DNA of 11,173 nucleotides. It comes from Roseomonas sp. GTDB taxonomy: Bacteria; Pseudomonadota; Alphaproteobacteria; Acetobacterales; Acetobacteraceae. Below are positions 1 to 7,294 of this stretch, in pieces (position 1 is the first letter of the stretch; each line of letters starts with the position of its first letter). The stretch covers positions 1 to 11,173 of the forward strand of contig JADCFR010000435.1 of assembly GCA_020249415.1 (NCBI GenBank), in the 5' to 3' direction. The translations under genes and the position numbers were made by a program. Under the pieces are notes generated by a model, which saw nothing but the letters and a program-made list of their open reading frames with translations, was not told the DNA's origin and ran no database searches.

Positions 1-1114
1 CGATCTCACCGGCGCCAACAGCGTCTCGTCCATTTTCCAGCGCCACACGCAGGATTTCCGAAGGTTCAAAGGCGCGATCAAAACCCCAACCCGCATGCAA
101 GGACCATAACAGCCTGATTTCGCGCAGCGCGTCATCATCCTCATCAAAGGCCTGGCCATCAATGCCCATCGCCACCTTGCAGCCGCGCTTCAGCATTTCA
201 GCGAGTGGTGCAATGCCGGAACGTAGTGCCAAGTTTGACGACGCATTGGTGACAATGGTGCAGCCAGCTTCTGCAATCATCTCCAATTCTTCAGGTGTGG
301 CCCAAACGCAATGCGCCAAGGTCAAGCGGGGCGACAACAGGCCAATTTCCTTCCAGCGCTTCAGCATCCCTTGCGGATAGGTGCGATCCGCCCAGGCGCG
401 CTGGTATTTGGTTTCATAAAGATGCGTGGTGATGCGCCGACCCGTGCGGGCTGAAGCTTCGGCAATCTCCTCCCACAATGCTTCGCTGCACCATTGCGGG
501 CCATTCGGCGCGTATTGCACATCAAGCATCGGGCCACCAACCGCGGCGGCCACAGCATCCACGCGCGCCAATTGTTCCTTGATCGGCATCATGGGCTGGG
601 AAAGGAAGCGCGCTTCAATCTCGGCCCGCGCGGGTCCTTCAAGATCCGCCAGCAATTGATCATGCGCACCATAGACCAGCGGATTGCAATCGCGCATGCC
701 GATGCCCAAAGCGACGCGCACACCAACATCACGCGCGGCGCGGGCCATCGCTTCAGTTTCCGTCACGTAGTCAGTCAGGCCCATGGCGCGCACGTGATGA
801 ATCATCACCGCGCCCTGGCCACCAAGCGCAGCGCGCGCCAGCGGCGCAAGCGTGGCGAGGTAGGGATCAACCGGCGCCATCATGGCGAGCCGATGCAGCC
901 AGGTTTCCAATGGCTTGCCAAAGGCGCCGACCGAACTTGCCCGCAGTGGCCGCGCATGATCATGCGCATTGACCAGCGCGGGCATGACAATGATATCCTC
1001 AGCCGCGTCCGTCGCGTCAGCCATACGCGCAATGCGACCATCTTCGATACCAAGGCTGACCTGTATCTGCCGCCCAGTGGCATCCAGGCCTTCGGTCGCA
1101 TTGATCAGGCGCAT
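1..1114 (-). CDS. Amidohydrolase, ATZ/TRZ / cytosine-deaminase-like (3' end cut by window edge)
   Basis: A metal-dependent hydrolase of the amidohydrolase superfamily; this branch removes amino, halo or similar groups from N-heterocycles such as triazines, cytosine or guanine derivatives. The reading frame stays open for 371 codons from the ATG at 1114 to the left edge. Visible metal and catalytic residues: H51 and H53 (NAHDHA), H231 with E234 (THLYE), H268 (LAHCVW) and D319 (MGIDG). The HxH...HxxE...H...D layout is that of the mononuclear ATZ/TRZ-type group. A GGGAGA ribosome site lies 6 nt before the start. Family members are usually about 430-480 aa, so roughly the last 60-110 residues are missing here. 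It is the last visible gene of the operon, 27 bp after the SBP1 gene. No signal peptide is seen, so it is cytoplasmic. Family call is firm; substrate unknown. Confidence 0.88.
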   Translation of the reverse strand, partial: MRLINATEGLDATGRQIQVSLGIEDGRIARMADATDAAEDIIVMPALVNAHDHARPLRASSVGAFGKPLETWLHRLAMMAPVDPYLATLAPLARAALGGQGAVMIHHVRAMGLTDYVTETEAMARAARDVGVRVALGIGMRDCNPLVYGAHDQLLADLEGPARAEIEARFLSQPMMPIKEQLARVDAVAAAVGGPMLDVQYAPNGPQWCSEALWEEIAEASARTGRRITTHLYETKYQRAWADRTYPQGMLKRWKEIGLLSPRLTLAHCVWATPEELEMIAEAGCTIVTNASSNLALRSGIAPLAEMLKRGCKVAMGIDGQAFDEDDDALREIRLLWSLHAGWGFDRAFEPSEILRVALENGRDAVGAGEI

Positions 1115-1141
1115 TGGTTTTCTCCCGCAGGGATGCCTGGT

Positions 1142-2188
1142 TCAGGTGGAAGGCTGCGGCAGGGCGCGTTCCGCGCGTGGCGGCAGGAAGGAACGGTTGA
1201 ACACTTCAGAGGCTTGCGGCGCGCGGGGAAGCTGGAAGGCTTCCTGGATTTGCTCAATCCCCTTCTGCATGCGTGCGTCGGACACATCACCGGCGCCAAG
1301 GGATTCTGATTCCGGCGTGAAGATGTGGTTCCTATAGGTAAAGATCACACGCCGCGCTTCGATTTCCGGATTGATGGTGGGTTCCACCCGCGCCATCACG
1401 CGCCCAGCCTCGGCGGGATTTGCATTCATCTCCAGCATGGCGCGGTTGATGGCGCGCACCAAGCCCGCCACCGCGCGCGGATTTTCACGGATAAGGCGTT
1501 GGGACACCATGACACCGTTGGAATAGGTGGCAATGCCGTGATCCGCATACATGATGAAGCGATAATCCCGGTCCGGATCCTGGCGCATGCCAACCAGATT
1601 CATGTAGGATGTGACGGTAAACACAAAGCCGCCCTGCACCTGGTCTTGCACCAGCATCATTTCCTGTACATTGGGGGCGATATTCACCACCTCCACCTTG
1701 CTGGCATCAATGCCATTCAGCCGCGCGAAAAGCGGAAAAAGCCGATGCGTCGCCGCGCCGGCAGGGGAGGTGAAGCGCTTGCCTTCCAGATCCTTGAGCG
1801 TGCGGATCGGCGCGCTCGTCTTATGCACAATGGCAAGCGGTGACTTATTGTAGATCATATAGACCATGACCGGCGCCTCATTCGGGCGTGCCGCGGCCTG
1901 TTGGATGATGGCGCCCATATCGCCAAAGCCGGCATCATAAGCACCACCCATAATGCGCGTCACGGTGGCGGCGGAACCCTCACCCTGATCAATCGTCACA
2001 TCCAGGCCTTCGGCAGCGAAATACCCGCGGTCGCGCGCATGGAAATACCAGGCATGAATGCCCTGATAGCGCCAATCCAAGGTAAAGCGGAGCCGTGTGG
2101 GTGCGCCCTGCGCGATGGCGGGCCGGAAGCGTGAAGCCACGCCAAGCGCGCCAGCCGCCAGAACGGATTTCAGTAAATGACGACGCAT
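1142..2188 (-). CDS. ABC transporter substrate-binding protein, NMT1/THI5-like (SBP1)
   Basis: Periplasmic receptor of an ABC importer, 348 aa, of the SsuA/ThiY/NMT1 type that binds small organic molecules such as pyrimidine precursors or sulfonates. The leader begins MRRHLLK, a loose twin-arginine motif, followed by a short hydrophobic stretch and an AIA|Q cleavage site near residue 26. The mature part has the typical first strand (LDWRYQG, about 37-43), DRGYF (53-57), and an AGFGDMGAIIQ segment (86-96). The start at 2188 is chosen over an in-frame ATG at 2201-2203 because a strong GGAGGT site sits 7 nt before 2188 and overlaps the alternative start. It lies 39 bp after the permease gene and 27 bp before the amidohydrolase gene. 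It is clearly paralogous to the binding protein at 6153-7196, sharing LDW/LNWRYQG, DP(D)xD(Y/F)RFI and EVFNR(S/A)FLPP. Ligand unknown. Confidence 0.9.
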   Translation of the reverse strand: MRRHLLKSVLAAGALGVASRFRPAIAQGAPTRLRFTLDWRYQGIHAWYFHARDRGYFAAEGLDVTIDQGEGSAATVTRIMGGAYDAGFGDMGAIIQQAAARPNEAPVMVYMIYNKSPLAIVHKTSAPIRTLKDLEGKRFTSPAGAATHRLFPLFARLNGIDASKVEVVNIAPNVQEMMLVQDQVQGGFVFTVTSYMNLVGMRQDPDRDYRFIMYADHGIATYSNGVMVSQRLIRENPRAVAGLVRAINRAMLEMNANPAEAGRVMARVEPTINPEIEARRVIFTYRNHIFTPESESLGAGDVSDARMQKGIEQIQEAFQLPRAPQASEVFNRSFLPPRAERALPQPST

Positions 2189-2195
2189 TTTCGGG

Positions 2196-2201
2196 ACCTC
2201 C
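2196..2201 (-). promoter_or_regulatory. Ribosome binding site deciding the SBP1 start
   Basis: On the minus strand the sequence reads GGAGGT, 7 nt before the ATG at 2188. It lies within and just after an alternative in-frame ATG at 2201-2203, so it rules against that longer start and gives a leader starting MRRHLLK. Confidence 0.8.
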
Positions 2202-2227
2202 ATGAAAGGGGTTTGAACGAATGGCTT

Positions 2228-3010
2228 TCAGCTTGCCGCCAGATCGGTCTTGCGATGTGCCCAGCCGGTGATGCGATATTCAATCAGCGAGAATATCGCA
2301 TAAAGCGACACGCCAAGCCCGGCGAGCACAAACAGCCCGGCAAAAACCAAAGGCACATTGAAAGACGATGACGCGATCATCATCATATTGCCGATGCCGC
2401 GATTGGACGCGACGGTTTCCGCCACCACAGAACCAACAAAGGCCAGCGCAATCGCCACCTTCAAGGAGGCGAAGAAATAGGGCATGGCCCGCGGCAGGGA
2501 GACATTCCACAAAATATCGAGCTTTGATGCCTTCAATGTCTTCATGACATCCTCAAGCTCCGGCTCAACCGTTGCGATACCGGTCGCGACATTTACCACA
2601 ATCGGGAAGATGCAAATGATCATGGCCGTCAGGATGGCGGGCACTGTGCCGGCGCCATACCAAAGCACAAAAATCGGCACCACTGCGACCTTGGGAATGG
2701 AAGAAAACCCAACCAGCAACGGATAGGCGGTATCATAGGCAAGCCGCGATGAACCAATCAGCACGCCAATCGCAACACCAATCGCAACGCCAAAGCCAAA
2801 GCCGACCAATGTTGTGTAGAGCGTCTGATAGGTATGCGGCCAAATCGCCGGCCAGAATTTCACCAGCGCACCAATGATCTGTGTTGGGCGCGGCAGCAGA
2901 ATATCGGAGATATTGGCCGCCAGACAGAAAATTTCCCAAAAGACAAACACGCCGATGATGAGCGCGGTGGAAGCAGCCTTGTCGCGGGCGATATCAAGAA
3001 TACGTTGCAT
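2228..3010 (-). CDS. ABC transporter permease, SsuC/TauC-like
   Basis: Inner-membrane channel subunit of the importer, 260 aa. Hydrophobic segments are visible at about 14-32, 66-86, 95-118, 124-146, 185-200 and 219-243. The cytoplasmic coupling loop that docks on the ATPase (EAA-type loop) lies near 153-173 (EDVMKTLKASKLDI...SLP). Length matches SsuC/TauC/ThiX-type permeases. The start at 3010 is chosen because it is an ATG 4 nt after the ATPase stop; a longer form from a TTG at 3043 would overlap the ATPase by 29 bp and add a charged extension not needed by the family. Its position between the ATPase and SBP1 genes, all on one strand, makes it part of one importer. Because only one permease is visible, it probably works as a homodimer. 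Confidence 0.92.
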   Translation of the reverse strand: MQRILDIARDKAASTALIIGVFVFWEIFCLAANISDILLPRPTQIIGALVKFWPAIWPHTYQTLYTTLVGFGFGVAIGVAIGVLIGSSRLAYDTAYPLLVGFSSIPKVAVVPIFVLWYGAGTVPAILTAMIICIFPIVVNVATGIATVEPELEDVMKTLKASKLDILWNVSLPRAMPYFFASLKVAIALAFVGSVVAETVASNRGIGNMMMIASSSFNVPLVFAGLFVLAGLGVSLYAIFSLIEYRITGWAHRKTDLAAS

Positions 3011-3014
3011 CGCT

Positions 3015-3881
3015 TCAGCCCTGCCCTGGCGGATGGTTGACAATGCCGGTACCGCCGCGTGCCCCCACGATCATGGCGCGCAGGCGCTGATTGAGTGCCA
3101 CGAAATCCGGCTGAAAGGTCATTTCAATGGTGCGTGGACGCGGCATATTCACTGGCGAATCATCCAGAATGCGCCCTGGCCGCGCGCTCATGACGCAGAT
3201 CCGGTTCGCAAGATAGGCGGCTTCCCGCAAATCATGCGTCACCAACAGCACCGTCAGCTTCTTGGAAAGCCATAAATCCTGCATGATGGCCCAGAGTTCT
3301 TCACGCGTGAATTGATCCAGCGCGCCGAAGGGCTCATCAAGCAGCAGCAATTCCGGATCATGGATCAATGCGCGGCAGAGATTGGCGCGCTGCATCATCC
3401 CGCCCGAAAGCTGCCAAGGATATTTGTCGCCAAAGCCGGCAAGGCCAACTTGTGCCAGCAATGCCTCAACCCGGTCGCGGAATTCACCCTTGCGCTTGGC
3501 CGAGAACTCACCGCGGAAGGGCGGTACAATCTTGAGCGGCAGCATCACATTGTCGCGAATATTAAGCCAGGGCAGCAGCGTTGGGTTCTGATAGGCCATG
3601 CCGATCCGGATCGGGTTGGCGCCAATCTCTCGCCCACCAATGAAGACATAACCGGAAGACGGTTTCAGCAATTCGCTGACCATTTTCAGGATGGTTGATT
3701 TGCCGCAACCGGAAGGCCCGACCAACGCCACGAAATCCCCCTCTGCGATCGTCAAATCGGTCGGTTGCAGCGCCTGGACGGCTTTCTCGCCACGCCCGAA
3801 GGTGACGGACGCCTGTTCAAAGGCAATGAATGGTCGCGCGACGGGCGCGGCGATGCTTACGGCGGCAGTCATGACATTCAT
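3015..3881 (-). CDS. ABC transporter ATP-binding protein, SsuB/TauB-like
   Basis: Cytoplasmic ATPase that powers the importer, 288 aa. All nucleotide-binding motifs are intact: Walker A GPSGCGKST (55-63), Q-loop glutamine Q98 (AYQNPTLLPW), signature LSGGMMQR (158-165), Walker B LLLLDEP (178-184) with D-loop GALD, and switch histidine H216 (THD). The protein matches the nitrate/sulfonate/taurine/pyrimidine-type (SsuB, TauB, ThiZ) branch, with a somewhat long basic insert (PPFRGEFSAKRKGEFRDR, about 120-137) before the helical domain. The ATG at 3881 overlaps the stop of the upstream cyclic amidohydrolase as ATGA, with no strong ribosome site of its own, so translation is probably coupled. A second ATG three codons in (3872) is possible. 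The close coupling to an enzyme gene argues that the imported substrate feeds that enzyme. Confidence 0.94.
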   Translation of the reverse strand: MNVMTAAVSIAAPVARPFIAFEQASVTFGRGEKAVQALQPTDLTIAEGDFVALVGPSGCGKSTILKMVSELLKPSSGYVFIGGREIGANPIRIGMAYQNPTLLPWLNIRDNVMLPLKIVPPFRGEFSAKRKGEFRDRVEALLAQVGLAGFGDKYPWQLSGGMMQRANLCRALIHDPELLLLDEPFGALDQFTREELWAIMQDLWLSKKLTVLLVTHDLREAAYLANRICVMSARPGRILDDSPVNMPRPRTIEMTFQPDFVALNQRLRAMIVGARGGTGIVNHPPGQG

Positions 3882-5335
3882 GAAGCGATCCCGGCAGTTA
3901 CCTTTACAGGTCCTTGCAAAACCGCTGCCAGGGTTTGGTCGGTATTGAGCGGCTTTGCTTGCGGCATGCGCTGGATGTCCGTGACCTGCCTTCCCCAGCC
4001 GGATGTCGCTTCAATCAATGTCCTGTCGCGCTGGACGAAACGGCCGCGCACCAGGGTATGGATGGGGATGCCGGTCACGCTGACACCTTCAAAAGGCGTG
4101 ATGCGCGCGCGCACGGAATGCAGCGCGGCGGCGCGGATCACTTCCGTGCGGTCCATATCCACCACCGCGATATCGGCATGAGCACCGATTTCAATCCGCC
4201 CCTTCATCGGCCAAAGCCCAAAGGATTGGGCGGGATTTTCTGCTGAAATCTTCACGTAATGCTCAAGGCTTATGCGGCCCTTTGCCACTTCATTGAGCAT
4301 CAGCGGCATTTGCGTCTCCACCCCCGGGAAGCCGCAATCAGCGCGCCAGATGATATCCTGCTGCTTTTCTTCCGGCGTATGCGGCGCGTGATCCGTCGCG
4401 ATCATATCCACCACGCCGGTCCGCAATGCTTCCCAGATCGCCAGGGAATCCGAATGCTCCCGCACCGGTGGATTGACGCGAATGATGGACCCAAGCCGCG
4501 CATAATCGCGCGTGTCCAGCAACAGATAGCAGGGGCAGGTCTCACCGGTGATGTCCACGCCGCGCGCCTTGGCCTCCGCCAAGGGCCGCAATTCAAGCGC
4601 CGAGGAGATATGCAGCACATGCACGCGCGCCCCGGTCCAGCCGGCCAGTTCTGCCGCGCGGGCCACGGCTTCGGCGGCCACAATCGCCGGCCTTGCCGCG
4701 ATATGCGCCAAGGGGTCATTGCGCCCGGCCGCCATCAGCCTTTCCTGCCGCCACGCCATGATGGAAGCGGTTTCCGCATGGAGCGAAATGCGCAAGCCCG
4801 ATGGCGCGATGATTTCAAAGCCTTCCAACATCGCGCCCGTGGAAGGGGATGGCAGATTGCCGAAAGTATTGCCCATGAAGCATTTGAAGGCATTCACGCC
4901 GCCGGCGATCAGCCCTTCAAGTTCCCCGATATTATCTTCCGCCAGCAAGCCATAAATGCCGTAATCCACATGCGCCTTTGCCGCCGCGGCCTGCTTCTCG
5001 CGCAATTCCTTGACAGAACGCGTCGGCGGATCGGTATTGGGCATTTCGAAGACAGTCGTCGTGCCGCCCATGGCGGCCGCAGCCGAACCGGTGCGCCAAT
5101 CCTCCTTATGCGTATAGCCAGGCTCACGGAAATGCACATGCACATCAATCGCGCCTGGCAGAATGTATTTGCCTGAGACATCCACGGTTTCGCGCGCGGG
5201 TGGCATGGCTTCCGGCGCGCCAACCGCCAGGATCAGCCCATCCTTGATCGCGACATCGGCGCGGAAGCGGGCGCGGGAATTCACCACAATGCCGCCAGCG
5301 AGAATTGTATCCGCCGTAAAAATCTTGTCGTTCAT
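3878..5335 (-). CDS. Cyclic amidohydrolase, allantoinase / dihydroorotase-type
   Basis: Zn-dependent hydrolase opening a cyclic amide or ureide ring, 485 aa, cytoplasmic. The dihydroorotase-type signature DVHVHFREPG (64-73) supplies H66 and H68; K151 in AFKCFMG is the lysine that is carboxylated in this group; H186 (LHAE), H242 (LHIS) and D315 (ATDHAPH) complete the binuclear site. The FKCFMG segment, the length and the GETCP region look closer to allantoinase (AllB-type) than to PyrC, but hydantoinase-like or new ring specificities are possible. One oddity: C269 (CPCY) stands where CPHY is usual. The start at 5335 follows a GAGG site at 5-nt spacing; an upstream in-frame ATG at 5365 lies inside the SDR gene and lacks such support. 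Seven bp separate it from the SDR stop and it overlaps the ATPase start by 4 bp. Family firm, substrate inferred only. Confidence 0.9.
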   Translation of the reverse strand: MNDKIFTADTILAGGIVVNSRARFRADVAIKDGLILAVGAPEAMPPARETVDVSGKYILPGAIDVHVHFREPGYTHKEDWRTGSAAAAMGGTTTVFEMPNTDPPTRSVKELREKQAAAAKAHVDYGIYGLLAEDNIGELEGLIAGGVNAFKCFMGNTFGNLPSPSTGAMLEGFEIIAPSGLRISLHAETASIMAWRQERLMAAGRNDPLAHIAARPAIVAAEAVARAAELAGWTGARVHVLHISSALELRPLAEAKARGVDITGETCPCYLLLDTRDYARLGSIIRVNPPVREHSDSLAIWEALRTGVVDMIATDHAPHTPEEKQQDIIWRADCGFPGVETQMPLMLNEVAKGRISLEHYVKISAENPAQSFGLWPMKGRIEIGAHADIAVVDMDRTEVIRAAALHSVRARITPFEGVSVTGIPIHTLVRGRFVQRDRTLIEATSGWGRQVTDIQRMPQAKPLNTDQTLAAVLQGPVKVTAGIAS

Positions 5336-5340
5336 GATAT

Positions 5341-5344
5341 CCTC
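5341..5344 (-). promoter_or_regulatory. Ribosome binding site deciding the cyclic amidohydrolase start
   Basis: The minus strand reads TGAGGATATC directly before the ATG at 5335; GAGG sits 5 nt upstream and overlaps the SDR stop codon (TGA, 5343-5345). This supports 5335 rather than the ATG at 5365 inside the SDR gene. Confidence 0.7.
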
Positions 5345-6137
5345 ACAACATGGCCCAACCGCCATCTACCGGCAGGTCAACCCCGGTGATTTGGCGTGAA
5401 ACATCGGAAGCCAGGAAAAGGCAGGCATGGGCCACATCCTCATCCGTGGAAACGCGGCGCAGCGCATAATCGGCAGCATGTTTTTCAACCGCCGCGGCTT
5501 CGCTAATGCCAAGGCGCTTCGCCATTTCCGGCACAACCTTGGTGCGAAAGCGCGGGCCATCCACCATGCCGGGCGCCACGCAATTCACATTGATATTGTA
5601 GGGGCCGGCTTCCAGCGCGAAGCTTTTGGTGATGCCGCGCAAGCCCCATTTGGATGCGGAATAGGCCATGCGCCCCGCGCGGCCACGCATGCCGAAAGTG
5701 CCCCCCACATTCACGATCTTGCCGCCCTGCTGCGCGATCATGGTGGGCAGACAGGCGCGCATGGTGTTGAAGCAACCGCGCATATTCAAATGCACGATTT
5801 CATCGAATTCCTCTTCGGTGGTTTCCCAGCCGGTCTTCCCAATCGGCCCCGAACCGCCGGCGACATTCACCAAAATATCAATCCGCCCGCCGAAGCTTGC
5901 GCGGGTTTTCTCCATCGCGGCTTCGCAGGCAGCGCCCTTTGTAATGTCGCAGGCAATCACCATCGCCTCGGCCCCCAGCGCGCGGGCCTCGGTGGCGACA
6001 GGTTCAATCGCCGCAATATCGCGCCCAATGAGCGCCAGCCGGCAGCCTTCGCGCGCGAAGGCCAGCGTTACGGCCGCACCCATCCCCTTCGCCGGGCCGG
6101 TAATGACCGCGACGCGCCCTTTCAGATTCAAGTCCAT
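5343..6137 (-). CDS. Short-chain dehydrogenase/reductase (SDR) with Gly at the catalytic Ser position
   Basis: NAD(P)-dependent oxidoreductase of the classical SDR family, 264 aa, cytoplasmic. Visible features: cofactor motif TGPAKGMG (13-20), NVAG (91-94) in place of the usual NNAG, N118, and YSASK (Y159, K163). The Ser normally 13 residues before the Tyr is Gly here (G146, in NVGGTFG), with Thr147 next to it. K17 in the glycine motif and R39 after the second strand suggest a preference for NADP(H); this is inference. The C-terminal VDGGWAML is typical of the family. The ATG at 6137 follows an AGGAAA site at 5-nt spacing, 15 bp after the SBP2 stop. In an operon with two hydrolases it likely oxidises or reduces a carbonyl/alcohol on the imported compound or its product. 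The altered serine makes activity on ordinary alcohols uncertain. Confidence 0.9.
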   Translation of the reverse strand: MDLNLKGRVAVITGPAKGMGAAVTLAFAREGCRLALIGRDIAAIEPVATEARALGAEAMVIACDITKGAACEAAMEKTRASFGGRIDILVNVAGGSGPIGKTGWETTEEEFDEIVHLNMRGCFNTMRACLPTMIAQQGGKIVNVGGTFGMRGRAGRMAYSASKWGLRGITKSFALEAGPYNINVNCVAPGMVDGPRFRTKVVPEMAKRLGISEAAAVEKHAADYALRRVSTDEDVAHACLFLASDVSRQITGVDLPVDGGWAML

Positions 6138-6152
6138 GATGGTTTCCTGTGG

Positions 6153-7196
6153 TCAGATCAGTTTCGTGATGCGGTCAGCGAGTGGTGGCAGGAAGGCGCG
6201 ATTGAACACTTCGGTCGGCGCCGGTGTGCGCGGCAGTGCATCCGCTTCCACGACAATGCCGATGGATTTCACAAAGCGCGCATCATCAATATCGCCAAGG
6301 CCGATGCGCGCAATTTCCGGATGGCTCATTTCATCGCGGAGCGTCGCCATCAGGCGTTCCTTTTCCACCACCTTATTGATCAAGGGTTCGCGGCGCGCCA
6401 CGGCATCAATCGCCGCATCAGGATTAGCGAGCGTATCCTTCAAGCCGCGATCAATCGCGCGCAGCAGGCCGCGCAAGGCGGCCGGATGATCATTCACCAG
6501 GCGCCGCGCGACGATGATGGCGTTCGAATAAAGATCCATGCCGTGATCACCATAATTGATGAAACGGAAATCCTTATCGGGATCAATGCCGACCAGCCTT
6601 GCCGAAAAGCGGATGGTGTTCACAAAGCCAAACACACCATCCACCTGACCGCGCTGCAGCATCTGCTCGCGCAGATTGGGCTGCATATTGGTGATCTGCA
6701 CCTTGGCTGCATCAACGCCAGTCATGCGCGCGAAGGCGGGGAAAAGCTTCAGTGCGCCATCATTGGCCGGGCCACCCAGGGTGCGGCCTTCCAGATCCTT
6801 GGGCGTGCGAATGGGGCCATCGGCCTTCACCGCGATGGTGAAGGGGGGGCGGTTGAAGGTGGATGAAATGGCCATTGGCGTCGCACCCCCCGCCGGGCCA
6901 CGTGCCACAAGCTGGATCAGCGCATTGATGTCGCCAAAGCCAAGATCATAGGAACCGGAAGCGACCGCCCCCACCGCGGCGCCTGAGCCATTGCCCTGAT
7001 CCATGGTCACGGCCAGGCCGGCTTCGCGGAAATAGCCCCGGTCATCAGCCAGAAAGAACCAGCCCTGCGGCCCCTGATAGCGCCAATTCAGCACCATTCT
7101 GAGGCGCAACAGCGACTGGGCGATGGCGGGGCAGGCCAGCAGGGGTAGCGCGCCAGCGCCCAGCAGCAGGCCGCGGCGGGTGGGGGAAAGGGGCAT
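6153..7196 (-). CDS. ABC transporter substrate-binding protein, NMT1/THI5-like (SBP2)
   Basis: Second periplasmic receptor of the same family as SBP1, 347 aa, and the first gene of the operon. The leader MPLSPTRRGLLLGAG contains TRRGLLL, a good twin-arginine motif, then a hydrophobic stretch and AIA|Q (near residue 26). LLAC ending at Cys22 also looks like a lipobox, so a lipoprotein form cannot be excluded. The mature domain has LNWRYQG (36-42), DDRGYF, a GFGDINALIQ segment and the C-terminal EVFNRAFLPP. The start at 7196 is fixed by a near-perfect AGGAGGT site; an in-frame extension to 7256 would run through the leader region and put 20 unrelated residues before the signal peptide. No second permease or ATPase is present, so it probably shares the transporter at 2228-3881 with SBP1, or acts as an alternative receptor. 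Confidence 0.9.
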   Translation of the reverse strand: MPLSPTRRGLLLGAGALPLLACPAIAQSLLRLRMVLNWRYQGPQGWFFLADDRGYFREAGLAVTMDQGNGSGAAVGAVASGSYDLGFGDINALIQLVARGPAGGATPMAISSTFNRPPFTIAVKADGPIRTPKDLEGRTLGGPANDGALKLFPAFARMTGVDAAKVQITNMQPNLREQMLQRGQVDGVFGFVNTIRFSARLVGIDPDKDFRFINYGDHGMDLYSNAIIVARRLVNDHPAALRGLLRAIDRGLKDTLANPDAAIDAVARREPLINKVVEKERLMATLRDEMSHPEIARIGLGDIDDARFVKSIGIVVEADALPRTPAPTEVFNRAFLPPLADRITKLI

Positions 7197-7200
7197 GGGA

Positions 7201-7207
7201 ACCTCCT
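7201..7207 (-). promoter_or_regulatory. Strong ribosome binding site of the SBP2 gene
   Basis: AGGAGGT on the minus strand, 4 nt before the ATG at 7196. It is the best Shine-Dalgarno match in the window, as expected for the first gene of an operon encoding an abundant periplasmic protein, and it excludes the longer in-frame start at 7256. Confidence 0.85.
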
Positions 7208-7240
7208 CAAGGCGGGGCCAAAGGGCCGTTGAACCTGGAT

Positions 7241-7256
7241 TTGGCCGATAGGCCAA
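7241..7256. repeat. Perfect inverted repeat in the operon leader
   Basis: TTGGCC-gata-GGCCAA, 6-bp arms with a 4-nt loop, centred about 53 bp before the SBP2 start codon. It could be a second protein-binding dyad or a small mRNA hairpin in the 5' leader. No T-tract follows on either strand, so it is not a typical terminator. Short GC-rich dyads occur by chance, so function is uncertain. Confidence 0.45.
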
Positions 7257-7294
7257 GAAGAGTGTTGCCGTCTTCTGCTGATTTCGTGCATATC

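Noticed and set aside
494..1309. Plus-strand open frame of about 271 codons opposite the amidohydrolase and the end of SBP1
   Set aside because: No recognisable domain, a His/Arg-rich composition, and full overlap with a minus-strand frame carrying complete amidohydrolase metal motifs.
4259..5176. Plus-strand open frame of about 305 codons opposite the cyclic amidohydrolase
   Set aside because: No motif and it lies entirely inside a gene with all metal ligands visible on the other strand.
3878..5335. Calling the cyclic amidohydrolase dihydroorotase (pyrC) of pyrimidine biosynthesis
   Set aside because: It carries both dihydroorotase-type signatures, but its length, the AFKCFMG segment and its place in a transporter/catabolic operon favour an allantoinase-like or other catabolic enzyme.
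5427..6866. Long plus-strand open frame of about 479 codons opposite the SDR and SBP2 genes
   Set aside because: Its translation is rich in His, Arg and Gln with no family motifs, and it spans the boundary of two well-supported minus-strand genes. It is a complementary-strand artefact of GC-rich codon use.
7214..7227. GGCC-AAAG-GGCC repeat near the SBP2 ribosome site
   Set aside because: GGCC is itself a palindrome and common in GC-rich DNA; no support for function.
7265..7293. Sigma-70-type promoter for the LysR-type gene (TTGCCG ... GCATAT)
   Set aside because: The -35 is reasonable but the -10 at 17-bp spacing matches poorly; kept only as a remark under the control region.
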